From Actinomyces respiraculi (GTDB lineage: Bacteria; Actinomycetota; Actinomycetes; Actinomycetales; Actinomycetaceae): a DNA stretch of 64,000 bases. The notes under the pieces are model-generated. The model searched no databases, had not been told where the DNA came from, and saw nothing but the letters and a program-made list of their open reading frames with translations. Below are positions 56,066 through 64,000 of the stretch, one piece after another. The position numbers and the translations under genes are program-made. Each line of letters starts with the position of its first letter. The first letter of the stretch is position 1. The stretch covers positions 496,001 to 560,000 of the forward strand of contig NZ_CP063989.1 of the NCBI RefSeq assembly GCF_014595995.2, in the 5' to 3' direction.

Positions 56066-57313
56066 GTGTCCGTGCCTGCCATCACCGTCTCCGACGTCTC
56101 CAAGCGCTTCCGCGTCTACAAGAACCGCAACCAGTCGCTCAAGGGCGCGTTCCTTCAGCGCGGGCGCGGCACGTACGAGGACTTCTGGGCGCTGAGGGAC
56201 ATCGACTTCGAGATCCCGGAGGGCAAGACCTTCGGTCTGCTCGGCCACAACGGCTCCGGAAAGTCGACGCTGCTCAAGTGCATCGCCAAGATCCTCACTC
56301 CCGACTCGGGCGCCATCACCTCGCGCGGACGGATGGCGGCGATGCTCGAGGTCGGGTCCGGCTTCCACCCCGAGCTGTCGGGCCGCGAGAACATCTACCT
56401 CAACGGTGCGATCCTCGGCATGAGCCGGCGCGAGATCGAGGCGAAGCTCGACGACATCATCGACTTCTCCGGTGTGGGCGGGTTCATCGACCAGCCGGTG
56501 AAGAACTACTCCTCCGGCATGTACGTGCGCCTGGGGTTCTCCGTGTCGATCCACGTCGAGCCGGACATCCTGCTTGTCGATGAGGTCCTGGCCGTCGGCG
56601 ACATGGAGTTCCAGAACCGGTGCATGAACAAGTTCGCCGAGTTCCGCGCTGACGGGCGCACCGTCGTCGTCGTGTCCCACGGCCTGGAGCAGATGCGCAC
56701 CTTCTGCGACGAGGCGGCGTGGCTCGACCACGGCCGCCTGCAGGACGTCGGCCCCGCGGCGCCGCTCATCGACTCCTACGCGGACGTCGCCCACGGCGCC
56801 CAGGAGGTCAGCTCCGGCGGTACGCGCTTCGGGTCGGGGGAGGCGCAGATCGACCGTATCGAGCTGCTCGACGCCGACGGTGAGCCCACGACCCGCCTGA
56901 CAACCGGTGACCCGGCGACGATCCGCCTGCACTACCACGCCGACACCACCGTCGAGCGCCCGGTCTTCGGTGTCTCCGTCGACACCCGCGACGGCTTCAT
57001 CGTGTGGGGGCTGCACGGCCTCGACGCGGGGTTCCAGCCTGAGCGCATCGAGCCGGGGCCCGGCACCGTGGATGTGCGCATTCCCCAGCTCATGATGCGC
57101 CCGAACACCTACCTCGTCTCGGCCTCCATCCAGCCGAGTCACCTCACAAGCGTCATCGACGCCCTGCAGAAGGCGCTCGCCTTCGACGTCGTCCCCGGCC
57201 CCCGTATGGAGTCCGGGGGGGTGATGGCGCTGGGCGCCCGCTACGAGCGCCTGGTGCCCGAGCAGCCGATGGTCGCCGTTCCCCAACGGACGCCGCCCCC
57301 GTCGGAGGGCTGA
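56066..57313 (+). CDS. Polysaccharide ABC transporter ATPase (Wzt/RgpD type) with C-terminal binding domain
   Basis: 415 residues. Walker A GHNGSGKST, the Wzt-type Q-loop region (MLEVGSGFHPELSGREN), signature YSSGMYVRLGFS and Walker B DILLVDEVL. Beyond residue 250 an added beta-rich domain resembles the Wzt carbohydrate-binding domain, which recognises a modified glycan end. The nearby acyltransferase could make that mark (inference). Last gene of the 52191-57313 unit. Confidence 0.92.
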   Translation: MSVPAITVSDVSKRFRVYKNRNQSLKGAFLQRGRGTYEDFWALRDIDFEIPEGKTFGLLGHNGSGKSTLLKCIAKILTPDSGAITSRGRMAAMLEVGSGFHPELSGRENIYLNGAILGMSRREIEAKLDDIIDFSGVGGFIDQPVKNYSSGMYVRLGFSVSIHVEPDILLVDEVLAVGDMEFQNRCMNKFAEFRADGRTVVVVSHGLEQMRTFCDEAAWLDHGRLQDVGPAAPLIDSYADVAHGAQEVSSGGTRFGSGEAQIDRIELLDADGEPTTRLTTGDPATIRLHYHADTTVERPVFGVSVDTRDGFIVWGLHGLDAGFQPERIEPGPGTVDVRIPQLMMRPNTYLVSASIQPSHLTSVIDALQKALAFDVVPGPRMESGGVMALGARYERLVPEQPMVAVPQRTPPPSEG

Positions 57314-57329
57314 GCCACCTGAGTCCGCG

Positions 57330-57587
57330 ACGACCGCTGCGCCCGTTACCTTGTTGGTGGTCGCCGGTGATGGGATACCGGTGGCTGGGCCAGCGGCGGC
57401 CGGCATGATGTCTTGCCCCTGTCTCACCGAATGATCCGGGGGGCGAGAGTCACCGGTCGTCGTGCGGCGTGCTGGTGAGCGCTGATCGGGGGAAGGGCCT
57501 GCCACTGGTGAGGTCTTGCGCACACGTGGGTGCGGGGCTGGTCGCCCGAGAGGCTGGCTCGTCCTGCCACGCAAGGGAGCATCCACT
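57330..57587 (+). ncRNA. Possible IS110 left end with bridge-RNA remnant
   Basis: This 260-bp non-coding stretch lies directly upstream of the IS110 transposase start. In IS110-family elements the non-coding left end encodes the bridge RNA that guides recombination. I see GC-rich inverted segments (ACCGGTGGC region, 57380-57400) but cannot define the loops or the exact element boundary. The transposase is dead, so the RNA would be a relic unless trans-acting. Confidence 0.35.
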
Positions 57588-58813
57588 ATGAAGGTCGATG
57601 ACATCGGCGTCTTCGTCGGTATCGACGTCGGTAAGTGCGAGCACTGGGCCACTGCTGTGACCAGCCAGGGCAAGAAGGTCTTTGACAAGGCCCTGCCCAA
57701 CGACGAGGCCAGGCTCCGCGTTCTGTACGAGACGCTGGCCTGTCACGGCCGGCTCCTGGTGGTGGTTGACCAGGTGCGCCACCACCAGGCGCCCTGGCGG
57801 TCGCCCTCGCCCAGGACATGGGCATTCACCGTGGGCTACCCTGCCTGGCCTGTCCATCAGGCGCATCGCCAACCTGAGTCCGGGCAACGCCAAGACCGAC
57901 GCGCGTGACGCGGCCGTGATCGCCCAGGCGGCCCGCACCATGGCCCACACGCTCAGGTCCGTCAGCGCCTCGGACGAGGACGCTGCCGCACCCTCGATGC
58001 TCACCGGGTCCGGGCCTGGACCCGGCCCGCCAGGTCAACCAGACGGCCAACCGGATCCAGGGGCCCGTGCGCACCCAGGCCCCGCCCCGCCCTGGCCAAG
58101 GTCCTGGGCCCCTGGCTCGAGCACGACGCCGTCCTTTCAGGTGATCGCCGCCTGGCCCACCCCCGCCGCCCTGCGTAAGGCCGGACGGGCACGCATCGAC
58201 GCCAGGCCCCGAGGCGCACGGCGCCCAGGCGCCACACCACGTGGGCAAACAAGATCATCAACGCGCTTCAGGCCCAGAGCGCGGTGGTGGCCGGCACCAG
58301 TGCCGCCGGCGTCGGTGCCGCCTGGCCCGACAGCTGGCCGCCCTGCACGCCCACAGACATGACATCGCCCGCCAGGTCGAGGCCCCGGCGGGTGGCCCAC
58401 CCTCTCTTGCCAGGTCCCCACCACCCATGCCCGGGCCAGGGGTCCCGGCCGCCGCAGTCTTTCTCGCCGAGACCCTCGGACGGACCTTCGACACCAGCGC
58501 CCAGCTCGCCTCCCACATCCGGCCTGACCCCCGTCACCAGACGATCGGGCACCTCCATCAGAGGCGAGTACGTCTCCCACGCCGGCAACAAGCGCCTCAA
58601 GCGTGCCATGTTCGGCTCCGCCTTCGCCTCACTACGCTCAGACCCCGCCTCCAGGGCCTACTACGACCGCAAGATCACCCAAGGCAAAGCGCCTTGGGCC
58701 AAGCCCTCATCGCCCTGGCCCACCGACGCATCCTCACCCTGCACGCCATGACCCGCAACAAAGCCCTCCACAACACACCAGCACCACCCCAGCAACTACC
58801 CACCGCCGCTTGA
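57588..58813 (+). pseudogene. Degenerate IS110 family transposase
   Basis: ATG 57588 opens FVGIDVGKCEHWATAVTSQG, the DEDD RuvC-like N-terminus of IS110 transposases. Later segments NAKTDARDAAVIAQAARTM, EVSHAGNKRLKRAM-like and ASRAYYDRKITQGK appear in different frames. Multiple small deletions and frameshifts break it, and the final TGA is at 58811. An intact version would be about 400 residues. It follows the wzt gene. Confidence 0.88.
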
Positions 58814-58933
58814 CACACCACACAGGCACACCCCCCCGCGCCCGTGTGCCCGCTCCCGCTCTCACAGTCCGCCTCCGCTCCGGCAGCTCGCGCGATCCCC
58901 ACACCTGCGACCGGACTCGGCGCGCGTCGGGTT

Positions 58934-59040
58934 GATCTCGTTGGCAGGCGGTTGATCTCGTTCCCCGTGCGTTGATCTCGTTCCCCGCGGGTTGATCTCG
59001 TTCGTTGAGGGAACGAGATCAAGGGTTCGCGAACGAGATC
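58934..59040. repeat. Phased inverted array D (4+2 sites)
   Basis: Forward sites start at 58934, 58954, 58974 and 58994; inverted sites start at 59011 and 59031, with 20-bp steps and a 7-bp centre. It sits between the IS110 remnant and the leftward glycosyltransferase gene, again between convergent 3' ends. Confidence 0.9.
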
Positions 59041-59102
59041 GACGACGGGGGGGGGAACGAGGCAGAGGATGGAGGTGACCGACAGGGGTCCCGGACGAGC
59101 CA

Positions 59103-59130
59103 CCCGCCGCCGCTTGACACACCACATAGG
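59103..59130. repeat. Second copy of the IS110 3' end
   Basis: CGCCGCTTGACACACCACA repeats the last codons, stop and flank of the IS110 remnant (58804-58822). It indicates a second insertion or a duplication around array D. Confidence 0.65.
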
Positions 59131-59180
59131 GGCACCCCCCGCGGGCTCAGCGCCCGCCGCGGTGACGTGTGCAGCGGGGC

Positions 59181-59392
59181 TTGCACGCTCACGCATGTCG
59201 ACGTCTGTCGGAAACCGCGGAATCACGCGGTTTTCTCGATCGGCGCTCACGAGTGCTTCAGCTCCCATGTGCATGGACCTCGCCCATGCACATGGGAGCT
59301 CACAAGACCGTTTGAGGCAAAACAGCCCAAACGGTGCAATACCAACGGAAAGTCCAGATCCGCCAGATCACACCAGTCACATGAGCGTGCAC
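59181..59392. mobile_element. 212-bp MITE-like element, family A copy 2
   Basis: Inverted relative to copy 1 at 1706-1917, same length. TTGCACGCTCA starts it; TGAGCGTGCAC ends it. The central 17-bp palindrome (arms 59260-59276 and 59284-59300) is kept, with one compensatory change (outer G-C pair to A-T). It lies between convergent genes. Confidence 0.65.
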
Positions 59393-59477
59393 GCCCCCTC
59401 CCAGCACCCTGGACACCGGCGGTTGCGCGACCGGCATCTGGACCGGTGCACACCTGTAGGGCGGAGAGTCGGTGGGC

Positions 59478-60455
59478 TCAGCGGGGGCGACGACGGCGGA
59501 GGGCCCGACGGTGCAGGGCAGAGGGCAACGCCCGCAGCGCCTGGGCGCCACCCGTGGCGACCGGGCCCCGCAGGCCCGCCGTCAGCATGCGCCCCGTCGT
59601 ACGGGCAAGCGCTGCGAGCGCCACGCGCGCGGGCGCATGCTCGACAGCCACGAGCAGCCGGTTGCGCGTGTTGACACGCACGAACATGTCGGAGCCGGCA
59701 CCCGAGGAGGCCGCGTGCTCATGGTGGACGACGGCGCCGCGCACGAAAGCCACGTCGAAGCCGGCCTCGCGCAGGCACCAGGACAGGTCCGTGTCCTCGT
59801 AGTACATGAACAGGTCCTCGCGCAGACCGCCCACCTGCCGCCACACATCGGTGCGCACCGCGCAGGCGCCCCCGCACACCCCGAAGACTTCCTCCGGGGC
59901 GTCGAGCCCGTCCAGGGGGGTGAGCCAGTCCCGGTCCTGCCCGTTGCCGGAACCGTCGACGATGTTGCCCGTGGAGTTGACGAGCACGACCCCCTCACCA
60001 GCCGCGGCAGCGGGCTCGCCCGCCCTCGTCCAGCGCAGCCCACGGGCGTCCACGAGGGCGTCCTCGCCGTCGTGAGCCCGACGCCACCGGCCCGCCAGCA
60101 GCATGAGGGCCGTCGTCGCTCCGAGCCGGGGGCGGGAACCGTCCAGCGGGCCGACGAGGGCGTCGAGGAACCCGTCCTCGGCCACGGCGTCGTTGTTGAG
60201 CAGGACGAGCACGTCCTCACTGAGTCCTGCGGCCCCGGCATTGGCGCCCGCCCCGAAACCGAGGTTCTCCGCCGTTTCAACGACGTCGAGCCCCGCCTGT
60301 CGAAGAGTCTCGGCCGAGCCGTCACCGGAGGCGTTGTCGACGACGACGAGGCGGTCGCCGCCCCGCAGCTGAGGCAGGATCGAGCCCGCCGCCCGCAGTG
60401 TGAGGTCCGCTCGACGCCAGTTGACCAGGACCACCCGCGCCGTCGGCCGCGTCAC
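59478..60455 (-). CDS. Family 2 glycosyltransferase, rhamnosyltransferase-like
   Basis: 325 residues from GTG 60455, overlapping the stop of the upstream gene (GTGA). Features: VVLVNWRRADLT, VVDNASGDGS, the ENLGFGAGAN loop, LLNNDAV and the YYEDTDLSWCLREAG motif. Similar to dTDP-rhamnosyl transferases. An Arg-rich end (RRALRRRRPR) may associate with the membrane. Second gene of a two-gene leftward operon. Confidence 0.87.
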   Translation of the reverse strand: MTRPTARVVLVNWRRADLTLRAAGSILPQLRGGDRLVVVDNASGDGSAETLRQAGLDVVETAENLGFGAGANAGAAGLSEDVLVLLNNDAVAEDGFLDALVGPLDGSRPRLGATTALMLLAGRWRRAHDGEDALVDARGLRWTRAGEPAAAAGEGVVLVNSTGNIVDGSGNGQDRDWLTPLDGLDAPEEVFGVCGGACAVRTDVWRQVGGLREDLFMYYEDTDLSWCLREAGFDVAFVRGAVVHHEHAASSGAGSDMFVRVNTRNRLLVAVEHAPARVALAALARTTGRMLTAGLRGPVATGGAQALRALPSALHRRALRRRRPR

Positions 60456-61594
60456 CGCACGCCTTCGGCCAGGTCCGCGTAGACCTCCTCGTGGGCCGCG
60501 GCCGAGGCCTGCCACGTGAAGGTCGCGGCCCGCTCCAGGCCCGCGGCGCGCAGCTCATCGTGCGCGGGACCGATCGCGCGGGCCAGCTGACGGGCGATCT
60601 TGTCAGGGGCGGTCGAGTGGGCCAGCAGGCCCGCGTCACCGCAGACCTCCTCCATGCACGTGCCGCGGCTGGTGACCACCGGGGTGCCGTAGGCCATCGC
60701 CTCGAGCACCGGCAGCCCGAAGCCCTCCCAGTGTGAGGGGAAGCAGAAGGCCCGGGCACCGGTGTAGGCGGCGGCGAGGTCGGCGTCGGACAGGCGGCCG
60801 GTGACGTGCACGCGCCCACCCAACTCCTCAACAAGACGACGCTCTTCGACGTTGGTGCCCCAGCCCTGCGGACCGACGAGGACGAGGTCCAGTCCCGGGT
60901 AGTCGGTGGCGAGGACGCTGAAGGCCCGCAGCAGCGCGATGAGGTTCTTGCGCGGCTCGTGCGTGCCCGTCCACAGCACGTACTCACCCTTCAGGCCGTG
61001 ATCGGCCCGGAAGGCCTGCACCTGCTCCTCGGTGACCGGCAGCGTGCGCACGCCGTGGGGGATGACCACAATCCGTTCAGCCTCGATGCCGGCGGCCACG
61101 CAGTCGTCCGCCGTCGCCTGCGAGGGGGTGATGACGACGTCGGCCTCGGCGATCGTGCGGTCCAGGCAGCGCAGGAAGAAGGAGGTGCCGCGCCTGGTGA
61201 AGTGCTCGGGGGCGCGCAGGAAGGCGAGGTCGTGAACGGTGACCGCCAGCGGCAGGCGTGTGCCCGGCACCGCCCAGGTCGTGGCGTGGACGACGTCGGC
61301 GCCCGGCAGGACGGACTCCGCCCGCGGCCGGCGCAGCCGGTTCCACGACTCGTACAGGGCCGTGCGCGGCAGGCGCGCGGTGCGCACCGGCATGGAGGCG
61401 GGCAGGCCGAGGTCCGCCGGGGCGGAGGCGGCCCCGTGCGCGGCGGCCAGGCCGGCGACGCGGCAGCCGCGCTCGCTCAGCGCCTGGGCCAGCTCGACGA
61501 CGTAGGTGCCCGAGCCACCCGGCACGGGCTGCCACAGCTGCTCGACGACCATGGCGACCTTAGGGCCGGGCGCCGTCCTCGTGTCACTCGTCAT
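60452..61594 (-). CDS. Family 4 glycosyltransferase
   Basis: 380 residues from ATG 61594 (leaderless). GT-B fold with VEQLWQPVPGGSGTYV, TVHDLAFLRAPEHF, a LWTGTHEPRKNLIALLRAF segment and FPSHWEGFGLPVLEAMAYGTP with the donor-site EGFGLPVLE. Its sequence is related to the divergent GT4 encoded at 61659, suggesting an old duplication. Confidence 0.92.
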   Translation of the reverse strand: MTSDTRTAPGPKVAMVVEQLWQPVPGGSGTYVVELAQALSERGCRVAGLAAAHGAASAPADLGLPASMPVRTARLPRTALYESWNRLRRPRAESVLPGADVVHATTWAVPGTRLPLAVTVHDLAFLRAPEHFTRRGTSFFLRCLDRTIAEADVVITPSQATADDCVAAGIEAERIVVIPHGVRTLPVTEEQVQAFRADHGLKGEYVLWTGTHEPRKNLIALLRAFSVLATDYPGLDLVLVGPQGWGTNVEERRLVEELGGRVHVTGRLSDADLAAAYTGARAFCFPSHWEGFGLPVLEAMAYGTPVVTSRGTCMEEVCGDAGLLAHSTAPDKIARQLARAIGPAHDELRAAGLERAATFTWQASAAAHEEVYADLAEGVR

Positions 61595-61601
61595 GTGCTT
61601 G

Positions 61602-61607
61602 AGGATA
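61602..61607 (-). promoter_or_regulatory. -10 box TATCCT, leaderless (GT4)
   Basis: Minus-strand TATCCT ends 7 nt before ATG 61594. Confidence 0.55.
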
Positions 61608-61645
61608 CGGGCTCGGGCACGGCCGCGAGAGTACTGCCCTGCCGG

Positions 61646-61651
61646 TAGCCT
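61646..61651 (+). promoter_or_regulatory. -10 box TAGCCT, leaderless (GT4)
   Basis: TAGCCT ends 7 nt before ATG 61659. The divergent GT4 promoter is about 40 bp to the left. Confidence 0.55.
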
Positions 61652-61658
61652 GGCATGC

Positions 61659-62795
61659 ATGAAGGTCCTGCTCGACGCCACTGCCATCCCCGCGAACCTG
61701 GGGGGTGTGGGCCGTTACGTCGATGACCTCGTGCCCGAGCTGCTCGACACCGGGCTTCAGCTCGCCATGGCCGTCCAGGAGCGCGACGTCGAGCACTTCC
61801 GCGCCAAGGCGCCGCGCGCCCGGCTCTTTCCCGTCTCTGAGCGCCTGACCAACCGCGGCGCGCGCCTGGCCTGGGAGCAGACCGGTCTGCCCGCACTCAT
61901 CCACCGCATCCGCCCGGACGTCCTGCACTCGCCGCACTACACCTACCCGGCGGCGCACCAGGTGCCCGTCGTCGTCACGCTGCACGACGCCACCTTCTTC
62001 TCCCACCCCCAGGCGCACTCGCGCCTCAAGCAGGTCTTCTTCACGACGGCGATCCGGCGCGCCGTGCGCGGGGCCGACGCCCTCGTCGTGCCCTCGGCCG
62101 CCACCCGTGACGAGACCCTGCGCTTCGTCGGGGTCGGCGCCTCGAAGTTCCACGTCGCCTACCACGGGGTCGACACGCAGGTCTTCCACCCCGTGGACGA
62201 CGCCGAACGCGAGCGTGTCGCCGCCGGCCTGGGGCTGGAGGGACGGCGCTACATCGGCTTCCTCGGCACCCTCGAGCCGCGCAAGAACGTCCCCAACCTC
62301 ATCGAGGGATGGGTGCGGGCCTTCCACGACGCCGACGAGCCGCCCGCCCTCGTCCTTGCCGGGGGCAAGGGCTGGGACGAGGGGATCGAGCCGGCGCTCG
62401 ACGCGGTCCCCTCCCACATGACGGTGCTGCGGCCGGGCTACCTTCCCCTGGAGGACCTGGCGGGCTTCCTCTCCGGCTGCGAGGTTCTTGCCTACCCCTC
62501 GATCGCCGAGGGCTTCGGGCTGCCGGTGCTCGAGGCGATGGCCTGCGGTGCTGCGGTACTCACCACGCGTGAGACGAGCCTGCCGGAGGTCGGCGGTGAC
62601 GCCGTCGCCTACTGCGGCCTGGACGCTGAGGCGATCGCCCGTGCCCTCGTGGAGCTCGACGCCGACCCGGCCCGCCGGGCGGCGCTGGGCCGGGCCGCCC
62701 AGGCACGCGCGGCCGAGGAGCAGTTCACGTGGCGGGCCTCGGCCCGCGTCCATGTCGAGGCCTATGAGGCGGCCCTGGCCCTGCACCGCCGCTGA
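61659..62795 (+). CDS. Family 4 glycosyltransferase
   Basis: 378 residues. GT-B fold: N-terminal LLDATAIPANLGGVGRYV with the acceptor-side Gly loop, VTLHDATFFSHP, a IGFLGTLEPRKNVPNLIEGW segment, and YPSIAEGFGLPVLEAMACG with the donor-site Glu. Typical of mannosyl- or rhamnosyl-transferring GT4 enzymes in surface glycan loci. Start fixed by the leaderless promoter. Confidence 0.92.
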   Translation: MKVLLDATAIPANLGGVGRYVDDLVPELLDTGLQLAMAVQERDVEHFRAKAPRARLFPVSERLTNRGARLAWEQTGLPALIHRIRPDVLHSPHYTYPAAHQVPVVVTLHDATFFSHPQAHSRLKQVFFTTAIRRAVRGADALVVPSAATRDETLRFVGVGASKFHVAYHGVDTQVFHPVDDAERERVAAGLGLEGRRYIGFLGTLEPRKNVPNLIEGWVRAFHDADEPPALVLAGGKGWDEGIEPALDAVPSHMTVLRPGYLPLEDLAGFLSGCEVLAYPSIAEGFGLPVLEAMACGAAVLTTRETSLPEVGGDAVAYCGLDAEAIARALVELDADPARRAALGRAAQARAAEEQFTWRASARVHVEAYEAALALHRR

Positions 62796-62837
62796 GAGCC
62801 GTGAGCAGTTCCACGGCGCAGGCAGGCACCCGCTCTG

Positions 62838-62843
62838 TATGAT
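62838..62843 (+). promoter_or_regulatory. Possible -10 box of the RPF-like gene
   Basis: TATGAT would give a leader of about 75 nt before ATG 62923. This resembles the long leader of the amidase gene and differs from the leaderless biosynthetic genes. Confidence 0.35.
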
Positions 62844-62922
62844 CCCGTGGAGAGACCGTGGTGCGGTTGTGCTGACTGAGGTCGGCTGCTCGTGCCGTCA
62901 ACCGTCCCAGAAAGGCCCTTTC

Positions 62923-63879
62923 ATGAGCCGTCTTCGTCGTCTTGGCGCTGCTGTCGCGTGCGCACTTCTCCTGACGCTGCCCGTCACCCAGGTGGCCGCG
63001 CAGCCCCTGTCGGCCACCGCGTCGGCCACCGCCTCCGCATCCCCCTCGGCCTCCGAGACGCCCGCTCCCGAGGCCGCTGACGCCTCCGTTCCCGTTGACG
63101 GGTGGCAGGAGGCGGACGGCCGATGGTTCTACCACGTCGAAGGCCGGGCCGTCTCGAGCCAGTGGGTGCAGGACGGTGACTTCTGGTACTACCTGCACGA
63201 CGGCGGTCAGATGGCCACCGGCTGGGTCAAGATCGGGGACTTCTGGTACTACCTGTACGACAACGGTCAGATGGCCACCGGCTGGGCGAAGATCGGTGAC
63301 TTCTGGTACTACCTGTACGACAACGGTCAGATGGCCACCGGCTGGGCGAAGATCGGTGACTTCTGGTACTACCTGCACGACAACGGCCAGATGGCCTGGA
63401 GGTGGATGGCGCAGGGCGGCACCTGGTACTACCTGCACGGTAACGGTCAGATGGCCACCGGCTGGGTCAAGGACGGCGACTTCTGGTACTACCTGTACGA
63501 CGGCGGCCACATGGCCACCGGCTGGCTGTCGCAGGGCGGCACCTGGTACTACCTGTACGGTAACGGCCAGATGGCCAGCGACCAGTGGGTCGGCTCCTAC
63601 TACCTCCAGTCAGACGGCTCGATGTCCTCGCCCTACGCGGTGACGGGGGTGTGGCTCCAGCTCGCCCAGTGCGAGTCGGGCAACAACCCCACGGCGAACA
63701 CGGGCAACGGCTACTACGGCATGTACCAGTTCTCCCTGTCCACCTGGCGTTCCGTGGGCGGTACCGGCTACCCCCACCAGGCGAGTGCCCAGGAGCAGAC
63801 CATGCGTGCCCAGATCCTTCAGGCCCGCTCTGGTTGGGGCCAGTGGGGAGCCTGCTCGGCGAGGCTCGGGCTGTACTAA
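62923..63879 (+). CDS. Secreted RPF/transglycosylase-like protein with Gly-Trp repeats
   Basis: 318 residues from ATG 62923 (AAAGG about 8 nt upstream). Signal peptide 1-26, a Ser/Ala/Pro linker, then seven to eight 20-residue repeats (FWYYLYDNGQMATGW type). The C-terminal 75 residues form a resuscitation-promoting-factor/lysozyme-like domain: WLQLAQCESGNNP with the catalytic Glu, GYYGMYQFSLSTWR, and a final GWGQWGACSARLGLY. It would cleave peptidoglycan glycan strands. It shares the repeat type with the amidase at 46367, so both may bind one surface ligand. Confidence 0.92.
   Translation: MSRLRRLGAAVACALLLTLPVTQVAAQPLSATASATASASPSASETPAPEAADASVPVDGWQEADGRWFYHVEGRAVSSQWVQDGDFWYYLHDGGQMATGWVKIGDFWYYLYDNGQMATGWAKIGDFWYYLYDNGQMATGWAKIGDFWYYLHDNGQMAWRWMAQGGTWYYLHGNGQMATGWVKDGDFWYYLYDGGHMATGWLSQGGTWYYLYGNGQMASDQWVGSYYLQSDGSMSSPYAVTGVWLQLAQCESGNNPTANTGNGYYGMYQFSLSTWRSVGGTGYPHQASAQEQTMRAQILQARSGWGQWGACSARLGLY
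63241..63360. repeat. Identical tandem 60-bp units in the RPF-like gene
   Basis: 63241-63300 and 63301-63360 are identical base for base, pointing to a recent duplication by slippage or unequal exchange. Confidence 0.95.
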
Positions 63880-63885
63880 CCAGCG

Positions 63886-64000
63886 ATGGACGCTGAGGAC
63901 CAGAGCGGCCACGGTGCCGCCATGAGGACCTCCAGACGTCATCGCCTGCGCCCCCTCCCGATCCTGGCTGCCCTTCTCGCGCTGCTCGTCGGCGTCGGAT
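63886..64000 (+). CDS. 5' end of a secreted or membrane protein
   Basis: From ATG 63886 (or ATG 63922) the frame stays open to the window edge. It reads RTSRRHRLRPLPILAALLAL, a basic stretch followed by a hydrophobic core typical of a signal peptide. The mature protein is not in the window. Confidence 0.6.
   Translation, partial: MDAEDQSGHGAAMRTSRRHRLRPLPILAALLALLVGVG

Overview
The window is high-GC chromosomal DNA from an actinobacterium, most likely an Actinomyces-type member of the Actinomycetaceae. The evidence is a resuscitation-promoting-factor domain, LytR-CpsA-Psr wall ligases, many leaderless genes, and wall proteins carrying 20-residue Gly-Trp repeats. The genus is an inference; no 16S gene is present.

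Layout. 1-16 kb is mainly housekeeping: the end of rpmG, a MaoC-like protein, a MarR regulator, a single-chain biotin-dependent carboxylase fused to a NUDIX domain, Maf, BirA, a class III nucleotide cyclase, a two-component system, DedA, GtrA, a PIG-V-like mannosyltransferase, purK and purE. From 16 kb to the right edge almost everything concerns the cell envelope. There are galE, two LCP ligases, about ten glycosyltransferases, a flippase, a dehydrogenase/aminotransferase/acetyltransferase trio, a UDP-HexNAc 2-epimerase and a UDP-sugar dehydrogenase. These are followed by glf, rfbB, two RgpF-like rhamnan proteins, an acyltransferase, a Wzm/Wzt exporter and two repeat-bearing peptidoglycan hydrolases.

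How the genes fit together. Five scattered genes (22684-25447, 29088-30164, 38093-39388) add up to the Wbp-type route to a diacetamido uronic acid nucleotide sugar. glf and galE supply galactofuranose, rfbB starts dTDP-rhamnose synthesis, and RgpF/Wzm/Wzt would assemble and export a rhamnan-type polymer. The flippase suggests a second export route. LCP enzymes would attach finished glycans to peptidoglycan, and the two hydrolases remodel it.

Accessory DNA sits in the gaps. Four arrays of a 10-bp motif (GATCTCGTTC) repeat at exactly 20-bp steps and invert around a fixed 7-bp centre; all four lie between convergent genes. Two diverged copies of a 212-bp element and two of a 122-bp element, both with terminal inverted repeats, share an internal core. 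A degenerate IS110 and a two-gene HTH-ImmA/PIN-like module, flanked by direct copies of the array plus the rfbB 3' end, complete the set. The phased arrays and the flanked module are the best candidates for something undescribed.

Gene starts. At least 17 genes have a TANNNT box ending 6-8 nt before the start codon, indicating leaderless transcription. I used this rule to fix several starts.
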